64,000 nt of DNA from Dendrolimus kikuchii (taxonomy: Eukaryota > Arthropoda > Insecta > Lepidoptera > Lasiocampidae): positions 13,857,213-13,921,212 of the forward strand of contig CM034395.1 in assembly GCA_019925095.2 (NCBI GenBank), written 5' to 3'. Shown here in pieces: positions 1-11,249 of this stretch (its first letter is position 1; every line of letters begins with the position of its first letter). Position numbers and translations under genes: made by a program. Below the pieces are notes generated by a model. It ran no database searches, had not been told where the DNA came from, and saw only the letters and a list, made by a program, of their open reading frames with translations.

Positions 1-332
1 GTCTTTCTTTAAAGTTGATTGCTTTCCTTGAGTCAATAATTTAAATGCATAAAATACTAGGCAAGTGCGTGGTGGCCCACAAAACTATACACAGTTCAGT
101 AGGGGTGATAAACGTTCATTGTTTCCGTCATCTTACTACGGAACCATAAAAAGAATTTAATATTAAATACCGTTTGTGTTGTAAATTCCTTAATGGATCC
201 TATTCTAATTAATTTTTGTTGAAAGTATTTTTTGAAGTCACCTGACTTTATGAATTTTCAATATTTACCACTTCATGGTTCCAAGAGAGATAATTTTTAC
301 TAGTATTATTCTTCCACGGTCATGGTAAATGA
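1..332. other. Unassigned AT-rich DNA
   Basis: No reading frame, RNA gene or repeat family was recognised here. Confidence 0.5.
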
Positions 333-640
333 ATGGCTAATTGGATAGTATGCATAGTAGATAGCGTACTCGTGTCTGAAACTCAAAGGGCGCGGGTTCG
401 TATCTTGGCCGAAAAGCATACACGACTTACAAACTTTTATGATCTACTGTGTATATTGTTACAATTGCCAAGTCGTAACGGTAAAGGAGAAATAAAATAT
501 TGCGATAAAATTGTCACACCTAGTGATGTGTCAAACCCACCGATCCGCCTTGGACTAACGAGGCAGGTATACAGACCATGCTCCTATAAATGGCCCGAGC
601 CCAGCAGTGAGACATTTATGGGTTCTTGGAAGTACTTGGA
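333..640 (+). repeat. tRNA-derived SINE, diverged copy
   Basis: The stretch starts with an A-box-like segment (GGATAGTATGCATAGTAGAT) followed about 50 bases later by a B-box-like GGGTTCGTATC. The body then matches, in order, the body of the copy at 6499 (acaattgcca..., a run around GATGTGTC, and the tail CCCAGCAGTGAGACATTTATGGG). A 119-codon open frame runs through it but resembles no protein. The tRNA-like head plus unrelated body is the structure of a tRNA-derived SINE transcribed by RNA polymerase III. This copy is older than the 6499 copy, judging by mismatches in the B box. Confidence 0.6.
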
Positions 641-737
641 ATGTTGGAACCAAACTTCCAAGCTCTTCCAAGATTTAACTTCCAAATCGTAGGCGAATTT
701 TCTTAATTTTAGGTTTTAGTTATATATATTATTTATT

Positions 738-835
738 ACGCCTGTATCCCATAATGGCAGGCAGTGAAATGGATATCCACTTGCTACGATCCTGGCACAC
801 CTCTCGGAATAAATTGATATGGTTGCTGGATGATG
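738..835. repeat. LINE 3'-region remnant (tentative)
   Basis: A short GC-richer tract (ATGGCAGGCAGTGAAATGG ... CTACGATCCTGGCACACCTC) stands out from its AT-rich flanks. It resembles a tract I know as a dispersed lepidopteran LINE-associated repeat. No protein similarity was established. Confidence 0.3.
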
Positions 836-3179
836 GTGGTTTCTGTGAAAGCAAAACTTAGGATTTCAAATTATAAAATATATTACGTTTATTTCATAGG
901 AGCTAGTTTTGAGTCATTACACTGAACCCTTTTTTCGAAGCCATTATTTCGTTTTATTTGATAAAAAAATTCATTTTGCTGTCAACAATAATGAGATAAG
1001 AGTTTAATACTCATTTAACATACCTTTTACTTCATTTACTTTTAATAACTTCTTTATATTTACATGCGCGTGTTTTTTTATCCAGTCTTCGTTCAGAACA
1101 TCTGTAAGTTCATGGTAAGTAGTTCGTTTTACAAACTTTCGTTTTTTTAATCAATTCTTTTTGACGTTTTACAATCTTAATATTATTATATTTCGTATTC
1201 AAAAGTTTAATTTGAGTAAACCTTTGAATACAAAATATCTTTATGTTATCAACGGGCTATTCAGAAAACTGCGAGATATAAAACTAATATCTATATAATT
1301 TTATTTTATTATTTATTATTATAATTATATTACCTTTAGTGTTATTTCAAATATGAATGTCTAGTTGAATTTTGCAAAAGCTTTTGTCATAAACATACAG
1401 ACAGAAAACAAAGAACAAAAAAGTTGGGGAGTAAATAGCACGATGATATTTGACATTTATTGACGTACAAACCTGTTAGGTTATTGCATCTCGGAATAAG
1501 CTTTGAATAACGGAAAATTTTATGAGTCGGAAATCCATATTGTTTGTCTTACCCACTGCTTTAGAAGTTGAAACATCAAACCATAATGGTGTACATTTTT
1601 GACCCTTCGCTCGTCGCCTTTAATGCTTAATGTGTGTTTAATAAATATTTATAAATTGTATCAACTTATACATATGCATTAAAATATCATTCTTAAGTTG
1701 TAAGTGCCTTGGAATTATTTGTTCAACTTCTGGACAGGCCCAACCACTTACAATTAAGCAATAAAACATAAAGATTTTACACGTATCACCAATAAGATAC
1801 TGGGAATCCTGGTTTGCTATGCAAATATCACAAAAATTCAATGGAACTCTGCCTCTGCACAGGCACTCGGGCACGTTTCACGAACGCAGCAACCAAGTTT
1901 CCATTTCTATTACTGAAATATTGGAAATAAAATATAACCGCTATCGGGTTTCCACGCGACAGGCGGAAATAAAGCCTGCCGACATATCCACACGGTTGCC
2001 GCATCCCCATGAAAATACGCTCACTTCAGATGTCGTCAATGTTCTCCTACTGCCCAATCCATGAATACTTACCCTGACCGCATATTAGCTACTATCGTCT
2101 GGGCGATATTTGCTTCAGCTGCTGTTCACTGTCTGCTTAAACTATTGTCACTTAAGCTATCGAGCGTTTGTGTAAATTTATCTATCTTGACGCTAGGATG
2201 TCTATTCTGCTATTTCAGCGATGGAATTGTAGAATAAGCGATAATTCTTTTACTTACACTTTATTTATATTTACTTGGATTATTAAAAAAAAACTATTTC
2301 AGAAGTGATAATATCGATCGCACATTATACCAACAATATTATTACAAACCAGTCACTTGGTCAAGCGATAGTAGCCGACGTGCGGTCAACCTTACATTAT
2401 TTATGCACACAAAACCTTGTTTGAAACATGTTTATTTGTATTCATCATATTTTATTAATTCGTTTCACCAATAAGTTTTGGTTTAAACGCAGGGATAGAG
2501 TAATTAAACTGACCAATGAATATAATTCAAAATCGTTTTATACGTTTTTTAATTGCGTTTGCATATGATACACAACTGCCGCTAATCACATTTGGTTGCT
2601 TCCAACACTAAGATATTTACCCGAACTCAGGAAATTTACAAGATAATTAATTACCTAAGTAAAAAATAAAATTTTCCTCCCTAAAATTGTTTTAAGTAAT
2701 GTTGCCAATTTTATCTTTACTTTGCAAGTAACTGACGCAAAAAGAGCTTTTCACGAAAGAGTAAAAGAAGAAAATTGCTAGTATTTAAAGTAATCAGTTT
2801 GTTTCCATAGAGCTCAAACTGCAATCCCTATTTGGAGACAAACAACATACACTAAAATAATTTAGTAGTTATTTTGTTTCAAATACTTTTTACTAAATGC
2901 TGCGTCTTAAACATAGAACATTAAAATTACAATCTAATCTAACAAACAAGACTAATAAGTAATTTAAATCTGACCTAAAATACTAGATGTAATTATTTAT
3001 ACTAAAAATATGTCCAATAACACTTCTCTTATTGTCTCTATTAAGGAGAAGACACGTTCGTGTGTTCTTTATTAATGTTTAAGAACATTGCACTTCACTT
3101 TGTCTTGATAGTTTTACAACACTGAGTCAAAAGGTTAGGTCCTTTTGAGTCTTCTTATTAGGTCTGTGTTATCGAGGCG
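836..3179. other. No recognisable gene
   Basis: AT-rich sequence. Two overlapping open frames of 60-81 codons near 1640-2064 lie in a slightly GC-richer patch, but their translations resemble nothing I recognise and have no splice context. I see no RNA gene and no clear repeat. Confidence 0.4.
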
Positions 3180-3400
3180 CTAGATGGCCTCGACATTCAC
3201 ATGGCGACGAAGCAGTTGTTGGTGAGCTTCAGCATTTTTACTAATTGTGTTAGCGACGAGGAGCATTTTTAGATCCCAATGGAGATTGTCTGGTCTTATA
3301 TACCAAGGTGCATTGACGATATCCTTGAGTACTTTATTTTGGAACCTTTGTATTATATTGTTACGACTTAGCCCCCCAACAAAGGCAAATTCCACAAAGC
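3180..3400 (-). mobile_element. jockey-type LINE, 3' end of reverse transcriptase ORF
   Basis: The minus-strand translation contains the C-terminal signature of insect jockey-clade reverse transcriptase ORFs: IIQRFQNKVLKDIVNAPWYI, then a hydrophilic tail with HWDLKM and ending NAEAHQQLLRRHVN. The same region of a related element is seen at 36486-36770 on the plus strand (ILQRFQNKSL...CAQWYSKNTEVHNYLEIP). Only about 70 residues survive. This is a 5'-truncated dead insertion. Confidence 0.75.
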
Positions 3401-3423
3401 ACGCTATTACCCATTTGAACCAA

Positions 3424-3739
3424 TTGTAATTGTAACCTTTATGATGATTTCGTTTACTTATTTATTGGTTATTGTATGCGGATTACGATTTCTAGGAAAT
3501 TATGTCGACTATACAGGCGGGCACACTTGTATTTGTGAATTATAAAAGAGATAAGACGTGTGTACATTCGATAATCTATATATATAGTGACGGAGTTTAC
3601 GCGTGTTATTGAATCGCGCATTACGTTTGAACTGATTGTGTTCAGTTACATTTGTACCTGTGTTATACGTGTTTGTATAGTTCTAATAAATTCTATAGTA
3701 ACTGTAACGGCATTTTAATTCGAGTCCCGTACTCGTAAC
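3424..3739 (+). repeat. Possible solo LTR
   Basis: The segment starts TGTAATTG and ends CTCGTAACA (TG...CA). It has a TATAAAAG box at about 3541, a GTTCTAATAAATTC polyadenylation-like site near 3679, and a short terminal region, which is the U3-R-U5 order of an LTR. No internal retrotransposon coding sequence lies on either side and no exact target duplication was found, so this is a tentative call. Confidence 0.3.
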
Positions 3740-4214
3740 AATATTTACGTTGGTTGGTTTAGTGTAAACCCATAGCTGTATCCCACTATGTCCACACTGG
3801 CATTAGGATTTGTTTAATTAAAAGTATTTTATTTGATATTCATAGAACAGAATTTCTTCCGAGAAGCCAATACCAATACCTTTCTTGTAGCGTAGATTTA
3901 ACACTTGGTGTTTCTTTTTGATATGAGCTTTCCAGCGAAGCTTAGTGTCCAATGTCATACCCAAATATTTGGCTGAATTTTCATATGGTATATAACTTGG
4001 TCATTTATATATACCGGACGATAGTTAGGTCGTTTATTGGTAAAATCAATATGAATGAACTTAGATTCATTTAATGCTTCAGAATGAGATGATTTAAATG
4101 ATTTATTTAATGTTGGCCTTTTAAAAACAGTGGTTATTTGATTTACCATTGCTTTCAACATTATTAAAACAGGTAATTTTGTCATCACTGTGAAGAAAAG
4201 ATGATAAGAATACC

Positions 4215-4300
4215 TAATTAAAACTACGTTTTAATGGTATTATGCGCGGTATTTTATTTGAATTAAGTATGTTTATTAGTCAGGAAAACTTAAGAAAATG
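4215..4300. repeat. Fragment of the repeat nested in the 40.1-kb hAT element
   Basis: The tract AAAACTACGTTTTAATGG ... GCGCGGTA and the following GAAAACTTAAGAAAAT match the right end of the element at 40472-40770 (CGCGCTTAAAACCG..., AAAACGTAGTTTT, GAAAACTTAAGAAAAT). The internal part is missing or rearranged. Confidence 0.45.
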
Positions 4301-4619
4301 CAATAAGAATAACTGTTTCGATAATTATGTTACTACTGTGCTTTGAAAATAAGTTCCAGCTGTGTAAATTATTTAATTATACGTTGTAGTACGCTGGCTG
4401 GTTAATTCCAAATGATAAACGATTTTAAAGCACATGATCGCATTTTTATTTGATAGGTATAATAACTCTTATACCTACATGAGGTAAGGGAAACTTGCCT
4501 TATTCATACCCCCTAAGAACATAATGTAATAAAAGAAAGTAACAAATAAATAAACGTGGAGTTTAGTGTTATGGAATCTTTATTAAGTGAGTAATCAACT
4601 ACAATGTGAATTTAAATTC

Positions 4620-4990
4620 AACCTAAGACAGACCCCCTGCCACTTCAACTTGCTGATTTGGCGACCTATGTTAGTTACTTTGGTTTTTTTACTGAGATAT
4701 CCTCATTTCTAATTTTATCCATAAGAGAAACACCCAACATAGCTCGCTCTATAGCCCGTTAAGCGACTTGGAACCTGTGGACCAATCCTGCCGTCAGTGT
4801 CCATGTGTCGGCCCCGTAGGTCTGGACATGTTTTAAACATAGTAAAATAAATCTTTTAATCTTACTTACGTTAATTTCTCTAATACCCTGCAATCGTCCC
4901 AACAATATTTGACAATATTTTTGTTGGCACCAGCACAAAGCTCATGATGCCAGGAGTTGCATTCAGAAGACTGGATTATATCTTCTTTCC
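4620..4990 (-). mobile_element. Decayed LINE, reverse transcriptase C-terminal fragment
   Basis: The minus-strand translation, read across several stops, follows the order of the C-terminal part of insect RTE/jockey-like LINE ORFs: a THGH...DWSTGSKSLN block, then SELCWVFLL.IKLEMRIS, then SPNQQVEVAGGLS. Stops and frame shifts break it. The plus strand carries no coding signal. Short and inactive. Confidence 0.5.
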
Positions 4991-6490
4991 TATTTTCGTT
5001 GTAGAGCTTACAATATTAGTTTTCATATTCGTTTCCTTTTATCTAGCTTTTATTTTTTACATTCTTTTGAAATAAAACTTCTTAGGATCGTTGTGATTTG
5101 AAACTCGTTAAAACGAAAAAGCAACACTAAAAAGAGATAAGCACATAAATCTATAGGACTAAGCCTGCGAGAAAATGAGATACAAGTTTTGTGCAGCACA
5201 GATTAGAGAGTCAATAAGACCGATGCAGAAACATAGGTCCAAACTGGACCGACATAAAACTGATAATAATATTTTTTAGACTAAAATAACGAAAAATTGA
5301 AAGTGATACTTAAGAAGTTTATTTCGAAATATAATATGTTGACGGATGTAGGCTAAAGGAATTATATTTATATTAATAAAAGTTAGAGAAGGATTATCTG
5401 TGAACATATTCTCTGAAGTTTCACTTCTACTGCCTGTGAATTGCGCTTATATTTTTTTATGGTGATATTTATCTTCCTTTTCAAAACCTTTTGTTCCTTA
5501 AAGACACCAAAACGTAGATTTAGAAATGCTTGAAAAATCAAACAAAAATTACATGAAATCTACAGAATTACTTACTTTTTGAATATTTCTTAATACGGTA
5601 AAAGAAAAACGTCATTAGGTTTATGAAATATGACGGATTCTTAATTAAATTTCTTGTCACTTCTGTTACTTCTGTTTTTTGTTCAGAAATAATGATAGAG
5701 TACGATTTAAGAACAATTATGATTTAGGCAAGGTTCCCCTATTTTATTTTGTCTTTTATTTTTGTAATTTATGTTGCGAAACCATCTTTTACCACCGTAT
5801 GCATTTATGACGTTGATAACGCCTCTAATGTTTCAAACGTTTCTCTACTTCAAGCAATTCAAATTTTTTTAATGAATTTGTTTTCCTCCTTTACCATTTT
5901 TGACATGAACGGACTATAATACATGACACTTCTAAGAATAGGTATTTTTCATCCTAGAGAATGTTAAAAGAGTTACGGCGATACGGTAAGTACCGAAAAT
6001 TACGCGAGCAAGGTGCCTGGAATGTTTTAGTAAATTGTAGCTAATATAGATTTTTTATAGTATATACCATGCTATAGGTGGTATTGTTACAATAGGTATT
6101 TACGTGCCGCAATTATTAAGTTCATAAATAGTTTAAAGGTCAGCTTGTTTATTAAAAGTTATGATTACATTTTGCATTATAATATTGATATTAAACCAAG
6201 TTTAAATGATATCAGACATGCGGAACAGGAAATTTATGGTTGGTTTAGTAGAAGCAAAATGTTATGAATATTAATTAGATTATTCAAGTAAAATTTTAAT
6301 CGTCTATAACGAATTTTTAACTTATTTTTCCGTAAATATATCAAAGTTCGATTGGAAAAACTAAACCTCATATATATCCGTTCATTTATCTGTGCTGCAT
6401 TTAAAAAAAAAAAATTCTTTCTATCCATCTGTCTTAAAAATGAATATCTGAGATGAAATTTTAAAAATAGATACTAGTTCTACACAACTT
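4991..6490. other. No recognisable gene
   Basis: AT-rich DNA without an open frame above 64 codons that resembles a protein. No repeat family was recognised by eye. Confidence 0.4.
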
Positions 6491-6498
6491 ATAATTCC

Positions 6499-6815
6499 GA
6501 GCGTAGCCGTGGTCGTGGTAGCGTAATAGCTACCGCATGCGTCCCAAACTTTAAGGGCGTGGGTTCGAATCCTGGCCGGAACGCATCTACCACTTAGTCA
6601 GTTTTCTAACCTAATATGCACATTGTTACAATTACCACGTGCTAAAACGGTGAAGGAAAACATCGTGATGAAATTTTCATATCGAGATAACCGATGTGTC
6701 GAACCTGCCAAGCCGTCTTGGACAAGCGTGGCGGGTGTAGGTTCTGTCCGTTCCACTATGGTGGCAGACACGAGCCCAGCAGTGGGACGTTTATGGGCTG
6801 TTATTATTATAATTT
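6499..6815 (+). repeat. tRNA-derived SINE
   Basis: The head GTGGTAGCGTAATAGCTACC resembles a tRNA A box and D arm. GGGTTCGAATCC at about 6560 is a perfect tRNA B box. The body ends with GAGCCCAGCAGTGGGACG and a (TTA)n tail around 6797-6812. This is a standard tRNA-derived SINE, with internal polymerase III promoter and simple-repeat tail. The 91-codon frame crossing it (6623-6898) is incidental. The copy at 333 is an older relative. Confidence 0.8.
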
Positions 6816-6929
6816 CTATCGGCAGCTTTAGTTTGTGCAGAAAAGTGCAGACAGGTTTCCGACATGTAATAAATCCTTATCCTTATCCCCATTATTAATA
6901 TTATAAATGCGACCTTATTCACATTATTA

Positions 6930-7020
6930 ATATTATAAATGTGAAAGTAATTCTGTCTGTCTGTCTGTTCTGTTTTCACGGAAAAATTACTGGACCGATT
7001 TGGCTAAAATTCAGTACTTA

Positions 7021-7063
<43 letters not shown>

Positions 7064-7393
7064 GATGCCGAGAATGAACATAGGATACTTTTTATCCCGA
7101 AAATGAGATAGTTTCCGGGATAAAAATATATTTATCTATCTGATTGTTATACTTTGACGGTAAAACTACTGGATCGATTTGACTGAAATTTGGTATATAT
7201 GTAAATTTAATATCGAGGGCGGACAAGGGGTACTTTCCATCCCGTATTATAGGATAGATTTTGGTATAGATTTTTGTAAAGGTTATCCCAGAAAATATGA
7301 TAGGTTTTTATTTGTGATTTGCCGTTTTAGTCATTTTGTTTATTTTGGTTAATTTTGTCGTTTTGTTCGTTTAGGTAGATTTGATCGTTTTTT
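6930..7393 (+). mobile_element. Helitron family B, 5' part, interrupted
   Basis: Begins ATTATTAATATTATAAATG and continues with (CTGT)n, TTTTCACGGAAAAATTACTGG, a (TA)n run at 7022-7062, and CGATGCCGAGAATGAACATA, in the same order as the complete copies at 14797-16159 and 30018-31119. At about 7394 it meets a minus-strand SINE, and its 3' hairpin and CTAG end are absent. Probably 3'-truncated or split by the SINE. Confidence 0.7.
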
Positions 7394-7712
7394 TTATTGC
7401 AGGAGATCAGCAGACAGGCAGACGGCCCACTTGATGGAAAACGGTTACCATCGCCTATGGACATCTGCAACATCAAAGTTGCTACAAATGCGCTGCTGCT
7501 CTCTTAAGGGAGACTGGAACCTGGTCACTAATACCGGAACACAACTCAAGGTTGTTATGGCGACATACTTTAGACCAGGGGTGGTAGCCATCCAGTCGGG
7601 CAAATGACCTACCACCTGGCTGTACGTTGTTTTGTCGCCTCTTACGACAGGCCGCCCGGCCACAGAAAATTATATTCTTTCTCCGTTCCTGCACGGATAA
7701 AAATCGTTTCGG
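7394..7712 (-). repeat. SINE-like dispersed repeat (GCAATAAAA-tail family)
   Basis: Read on the minus strand, it starts near ATCCGTGCAGGAACGGAG, contains GGCGGCCTGTCGTAAGAGG and a CACCCCTGGTCTAAAG block, and ends GGTAACCGTTTTCCATC ... CTGATCTCCTGCAATAAAA. Copies at 10317-10600 and 53977-54292 share the whole body, and partial tails lie at 16640, 34855 and 57895. No coding capacity. The tail is shared with lepidopteran LINEs, suggesting mobilisation by LINE machinery. Confidence 0.7.
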
Positions 7713-7836
7713 TAGTTGTGGTAGTTTTGGGTTGTTTTGGTAGTTTTGGTAGTTTTAGTAGTTGTTGTAATTTTAGTAGTTGTTGTAGTTTTGGTAGTTG
7801 TGGTAGTTGTGATAGTTTTGGCAATTGTGATGGTCC
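7713..7836 (+). repeat. 9-bp minisatellite (TAGTTTTGG type)
   Basis: About 14 imperfect 9-bp units of the type TAGTTTTGG / TAGTTGTGG. Because 9 is a multiple of 3, both strands stay open and give spurious frames of 61-107 codons. The same period as the minisatellites inside the complete Helitron B copies suggests it is a detached part of the 6930 Helitron, separated by the SINE. Confidence 0.7.
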
Positions 7837-8400
7837 CGGGTTCCAAAACTGACATTCATTTGTCCAAAAAAAATCAAAATAGACATTAAATATTAATAAA
7901 CATGCAATAAAAAATTGTGTGACAAGGGTGGGAGGGATTCTAAATTTCGTGAAGTCACATTTCATATATTATATCGTTGTAATATATTTAAGCTTTAAAA
8001 GACGAAATTTGAAGTATTATCGAAAAGCTTCAAAACATTTCCATCTCTATATATAAGTATATGAGCATAGTGTTTAGATGATTAAATATAATGTATAGAT
8101 TTATGTGTTTATCTCTTTCAAGTGTCGCCTTTTCGTTTCAAGTGACAACGATCCTAAAGAAGTTACACTTAAAAAAATAAATTTTACTAAAAATAAAAAG
8201 ATAAGCTAATTAAAGACTATATAAACCACACTGCTACTAGACTTCTAGAGGGAAGCATGTCTAGAAGGCTGGCTACATTGCCACGCTGGATAGCAATGTT
8301 AATTCACTGTAATCATTTTAAATGACGTGAAATATAATGTCATTAATATCTAGTTTTAATCGCTATTTAAGTTCATCTTTAGGCTCGGCAGAATCATAAT
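7837..8400. repeat. Mostly unassigned; short dispersed repeat at 8240-8310
   Basis: At 8262-8300 the tract CTAGAAGGCTGGCTACATTG-CCACG matches 17730-17762 (CTAGAAGGCTAGCTACATTG-CCACG), so it is part of a dispersed family of unknown class. The rest holds no recognisable feature. Confidence 0.4.
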
Positions 8401-8418
8401 GTTAAAATTATTCACTCA

Positions 8419-8613
8419 TCACATTAATTCGTGTTCGAGGATGAAGTAGCTCTTGACCGCTCCCAGGACTTGCAGAGTGCAGATATGTTCATTACCTGGA
8501 CAATACTGAGTGTTTTCCACGTTAAATTGAGTGTAGAGAGGCAATTTGAACAGGTCGCCTGTCCGCGACACCGCCCGGAGTTTTTTAATTTTTGGGCCCC
8601 GCTCTACTGCCAA
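8419..8613 (-). other. Unrecognised 64-codon open frame
   Basis: A minus-strand frame encodes 64 residues of mixed composition (for example LFKLPLYTQFNVENTQYCPG, then EHICTLQVLGAVKSYF). It looks less like noise than its neighbours but matches no family I know. No clear splice sites, partner exons or repeat copies were found nearby. It could be a fragment of a mobile element ORF or chance. Confidence 0.2.
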
Positions 8614-9035
8614 CCCGTCGGCGAACCTACGTGTTTGTTTTACTTTTAGTTTTTACCCTTATGTTGTGTACACCGGCTTTTCAATTACGTATGGACGTCC
8701 GCACGATATTAATGGATTTTGCATAGCGGTTCAATAAATATGGGTAAAAATCAACAGACATGTATGTGTGAATAGTACTTATTATGTGTGTTATATACAT
8801 AAGAGAAGTTTATTTTTACGTTTATGAAATCAGTAGAGTCGTGAGATATTAGGCACCTGTACCTATGTTAGATGTGTTTCCATAGCCATAATAGTGTGCA
8901 AATATCATAATTAAACATATTATATATACATATAAACATATTAATTAAATATATATAATATATAATTTAATTATATATTTATTATTAAAATGTAAGTAAT
9001 CGTACAATAATTATGTATCACCATCGCCACTCCTA

Positions 9036-9180
9036 ATCAGAATATTCTTGCCACGGGTTGTCTGGAAGAGATCGCTTTTTAGCGATAAGACCGCCCTTTG
9101 TACCCAACTAGATTAATACTAGTTCGTAAGTTTTTCTGTAATGGTGTACAATAAAGTGTTATCTATCTATCTTGACACAA
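9036..9180 (+). repeat. LINE 3' end
   Basis: TTGTCTGGAAGAGATCGC, the small hairpin CTTTTTAGCGATAAGACCGCC, GGTGTACAATAAAGTG and a terminal (ATCT)n are the typical 3' untranslated end of a widespread lepidopteran LINE with an AATAAA signal and microsatellite tail. No coding part remains. Confidence 0.6.
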
Positions 9181-9609
9181 TTTATAGTGTAGTGGGAATT
9201 ACTGACCAGTCACTTGATTCCTCATCGTATCACACTTCGGTCGACAAAGCCTGTAGACGAATATTATACTAATAATTGTACTAATATATCAATAATTAGG
9301 TACGCTAGTTTTGCCCAGGGCTACACGGGTCAAACCCTAGGATGTAACTCTATTTTATATACATAAAAATTAATTAGGTTTTTATATATAATTATAAACT
9401 TTTAGTGAAAACTTACTGACTGAAGGTAAAAACTGCTTTCATATTCGTTGTGTGGTTTAGGAGGAGGTAGCGCATATACAAACAGACATATGTGGAAAGC
9501 AACTGTGTTTTATACTAATACTTAAATATTAATAATAATTTTATTGTACCTACTACGCATTCAACTGCTTAGTTTTATTTTCATTGTTTTTAGGCATTAA
9601 ATTCAATAT

Positions 9610-9996
9610 TCTTATGTATTAATATTATAAAATCTAAACATGCCTATGTATGTATTAAAGCTAATAAAAAAACAACTGGAATAGACTATATAAACGACAG
9701 GGAACACGATGCAATTTTTTTTTTATTTCTTGTCTGTTTGTCGGTTTGTCTGTCTATACGGGATTCACGTAAAAACTACTGGGCCGATTTCGATGCGGTT
9801 TTCTTCTTATACCTACTTAAACTTATCTGTCGGGAATTTTCCCGGGAGCGGTTTGTAGTTGTTCGGATACATAAAATTTACCTTATTCCGACACAGTTTT
9901 AACTAAAAATACGTTGTATTTTTTTAATGCTTTGTGTCTCCCAATTCCTGCAGAAATTTCAAGTCAAACCTGGATGAAGTCGCAGGCATATCCTAG
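9610..9996 (+). mobile_element. Helitron family A, shortened copy
   Basis: Shares with the copies at 33246 and 61681 the 5' block AATATTATAAAATCTAAACA, CCTATGTATGTATTAAAGCT, GGAACACGATG, the tract TACTGGGCCGATTTCGATGC, and the 3' end GTCGCAGGC...CCTAG followed by T. It lacks the middle third of the longer copies. Non-autonomous. Confidence 0.75.
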
Positions 9997-10316
9997 TATA
10001 TTATAAATATTGAATAAATTCAAGCTATTTCTCAGTAATCTTCCTTTAGGAATATATGGTGTCCTACTTATATATGTAAACTCCAGTAGTCGTCGTACTC
10101 ACACCCTTCACCTCGCCAGATTAAAAAAAATCAAGTACCTACTGCTCAAGTAATGACAATTTCATTATTATATGCATGCATCATAATAAATTATAAAACC
10201 CTTTACACAGACATGGATGACAGACAGACATGGACATTCGCAATAAACAACGATTATAGGTAAATAACAGAGCTAAAGGTCATTTGTTTCCTTATTTCCT
10301 TAAGAATATTAATTTC

Positions 10317-10600
10317 AGCGGCTGGGCAGCTGGTTGTAAGAGGTGACAAAACAATCCACAGCCAGGTGGTAGGACATTTATCCGACTGGATGACTACCAC
10401 CCCTGGTCTAAAGAATGTCGCCATAACAACTTTGAGTTGCGTTCCGGCCTCTGTGACCAGGTTCCAGTTTCTCCTTCAAAGCTGGCAGCACCTCTGTCTG
10501 GTATTGCTAATGTTATTAGGTGACGATAACCGCTTTCTATCACAGTTAGGCCGTTTGCCTGTCTGCTGGACTTCAGCAATAAATAAAAAATCAAAGTCTA
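10317..10600 (+). repeat. SINE-like dispersed repeat (GCAATAAAA-tail family)
   Basis: Same family as 7394-7712 (opposite strand) and 53977-54292. Contains ACCACCCCTGGTCTAAAG, GCGTTCCGGCCTCTGTGACC, GGTGACGATAACCGCTTTC and the 3' end GGACTTCAGCAATAAATAAA. The 79-codon frame across it is incidental. Confidence 0.7.
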
Positions 10601-11249
10601 CTTAGTAGGTACTTATATTTTTGCGGTTTTCTAGGATAAATCCTGCGGATAAAATAGATAGCTATAAGTACATCATATTATTTTATTCAAGCACATCATA
10701 ATTTAAGGTGTACCTTTTTATCTTTAAAATTCACAATTGACGATTCATTAATATGTTATACATACTAAATGCTCTGTTTAAAACATTAGTAGAAGTGTAA
10801 AACTGTGACTTATGAGCAAAAATAATTTCCACATTTAGTCCAATTTAAGAAGTTCCTATCAACTTAACTAGTGTTATTGTTTATATACAGAACACAATAT
10901 TGACTAGTTCTTAACTTAAAATTACACAAACATTACCTATTATGCACAGCGTGTTAAATCTATTTAATATTGGTTTGATATAAAATAATTATCATATTCT
11001 ATCCATTTCTATTTAGTACCAAAATATAAAGATTAAAATTCATAGAGGACTAGTTAGGTGCTCAATGACCCGGTCACTATGAGCTGCATGAATAGTCGAT
11101 CGAAGTTAAATTTAACCGGTCAGCCGGAAGCTGTGACTGGGGCCAGCACTCATGAAATATTTACGCTCGTAACTTAGATGCACACTAGTGTCTGCATGAT
11201 ATCCCCAAAATTCACCCAAATTTCTTCAAACGATACATTATCACAGTCT
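10601..11249. other. No recognisable gene
   Basis: AT-rich sequence. A more GC-rich stretch (about 11085-11200) may be the non-coding start of the retrotransposon that follows, but nothing specific is recognised. Confidence 0.35.

Noticed and set aside
333..692. A 119-codon gene
   Set aside because: The frame covers a SINE with tRNA-like boxes; no similarity and no splice signals.
3424..3739. Complete LTR retrotransposon
   Set aside because: Only one LTR-like segment was found, with no gag/pol coding or second LTR nearby, so only a tentative solo LTR is listed.
6499..6590. A tRNA gene
   Set aside because: A and B boxes are present but acceptor and anticodon stems do not close, and a SINE body and (TTA)n tail follow. 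It is a tRNA-derived SINE head.
7604..7965. Gly/Ser/Cys-rich and Thr-rich frames
   Set aside because: They span a SINE and a TAGTTTTGG minisatellite; artefacts of repeat period.
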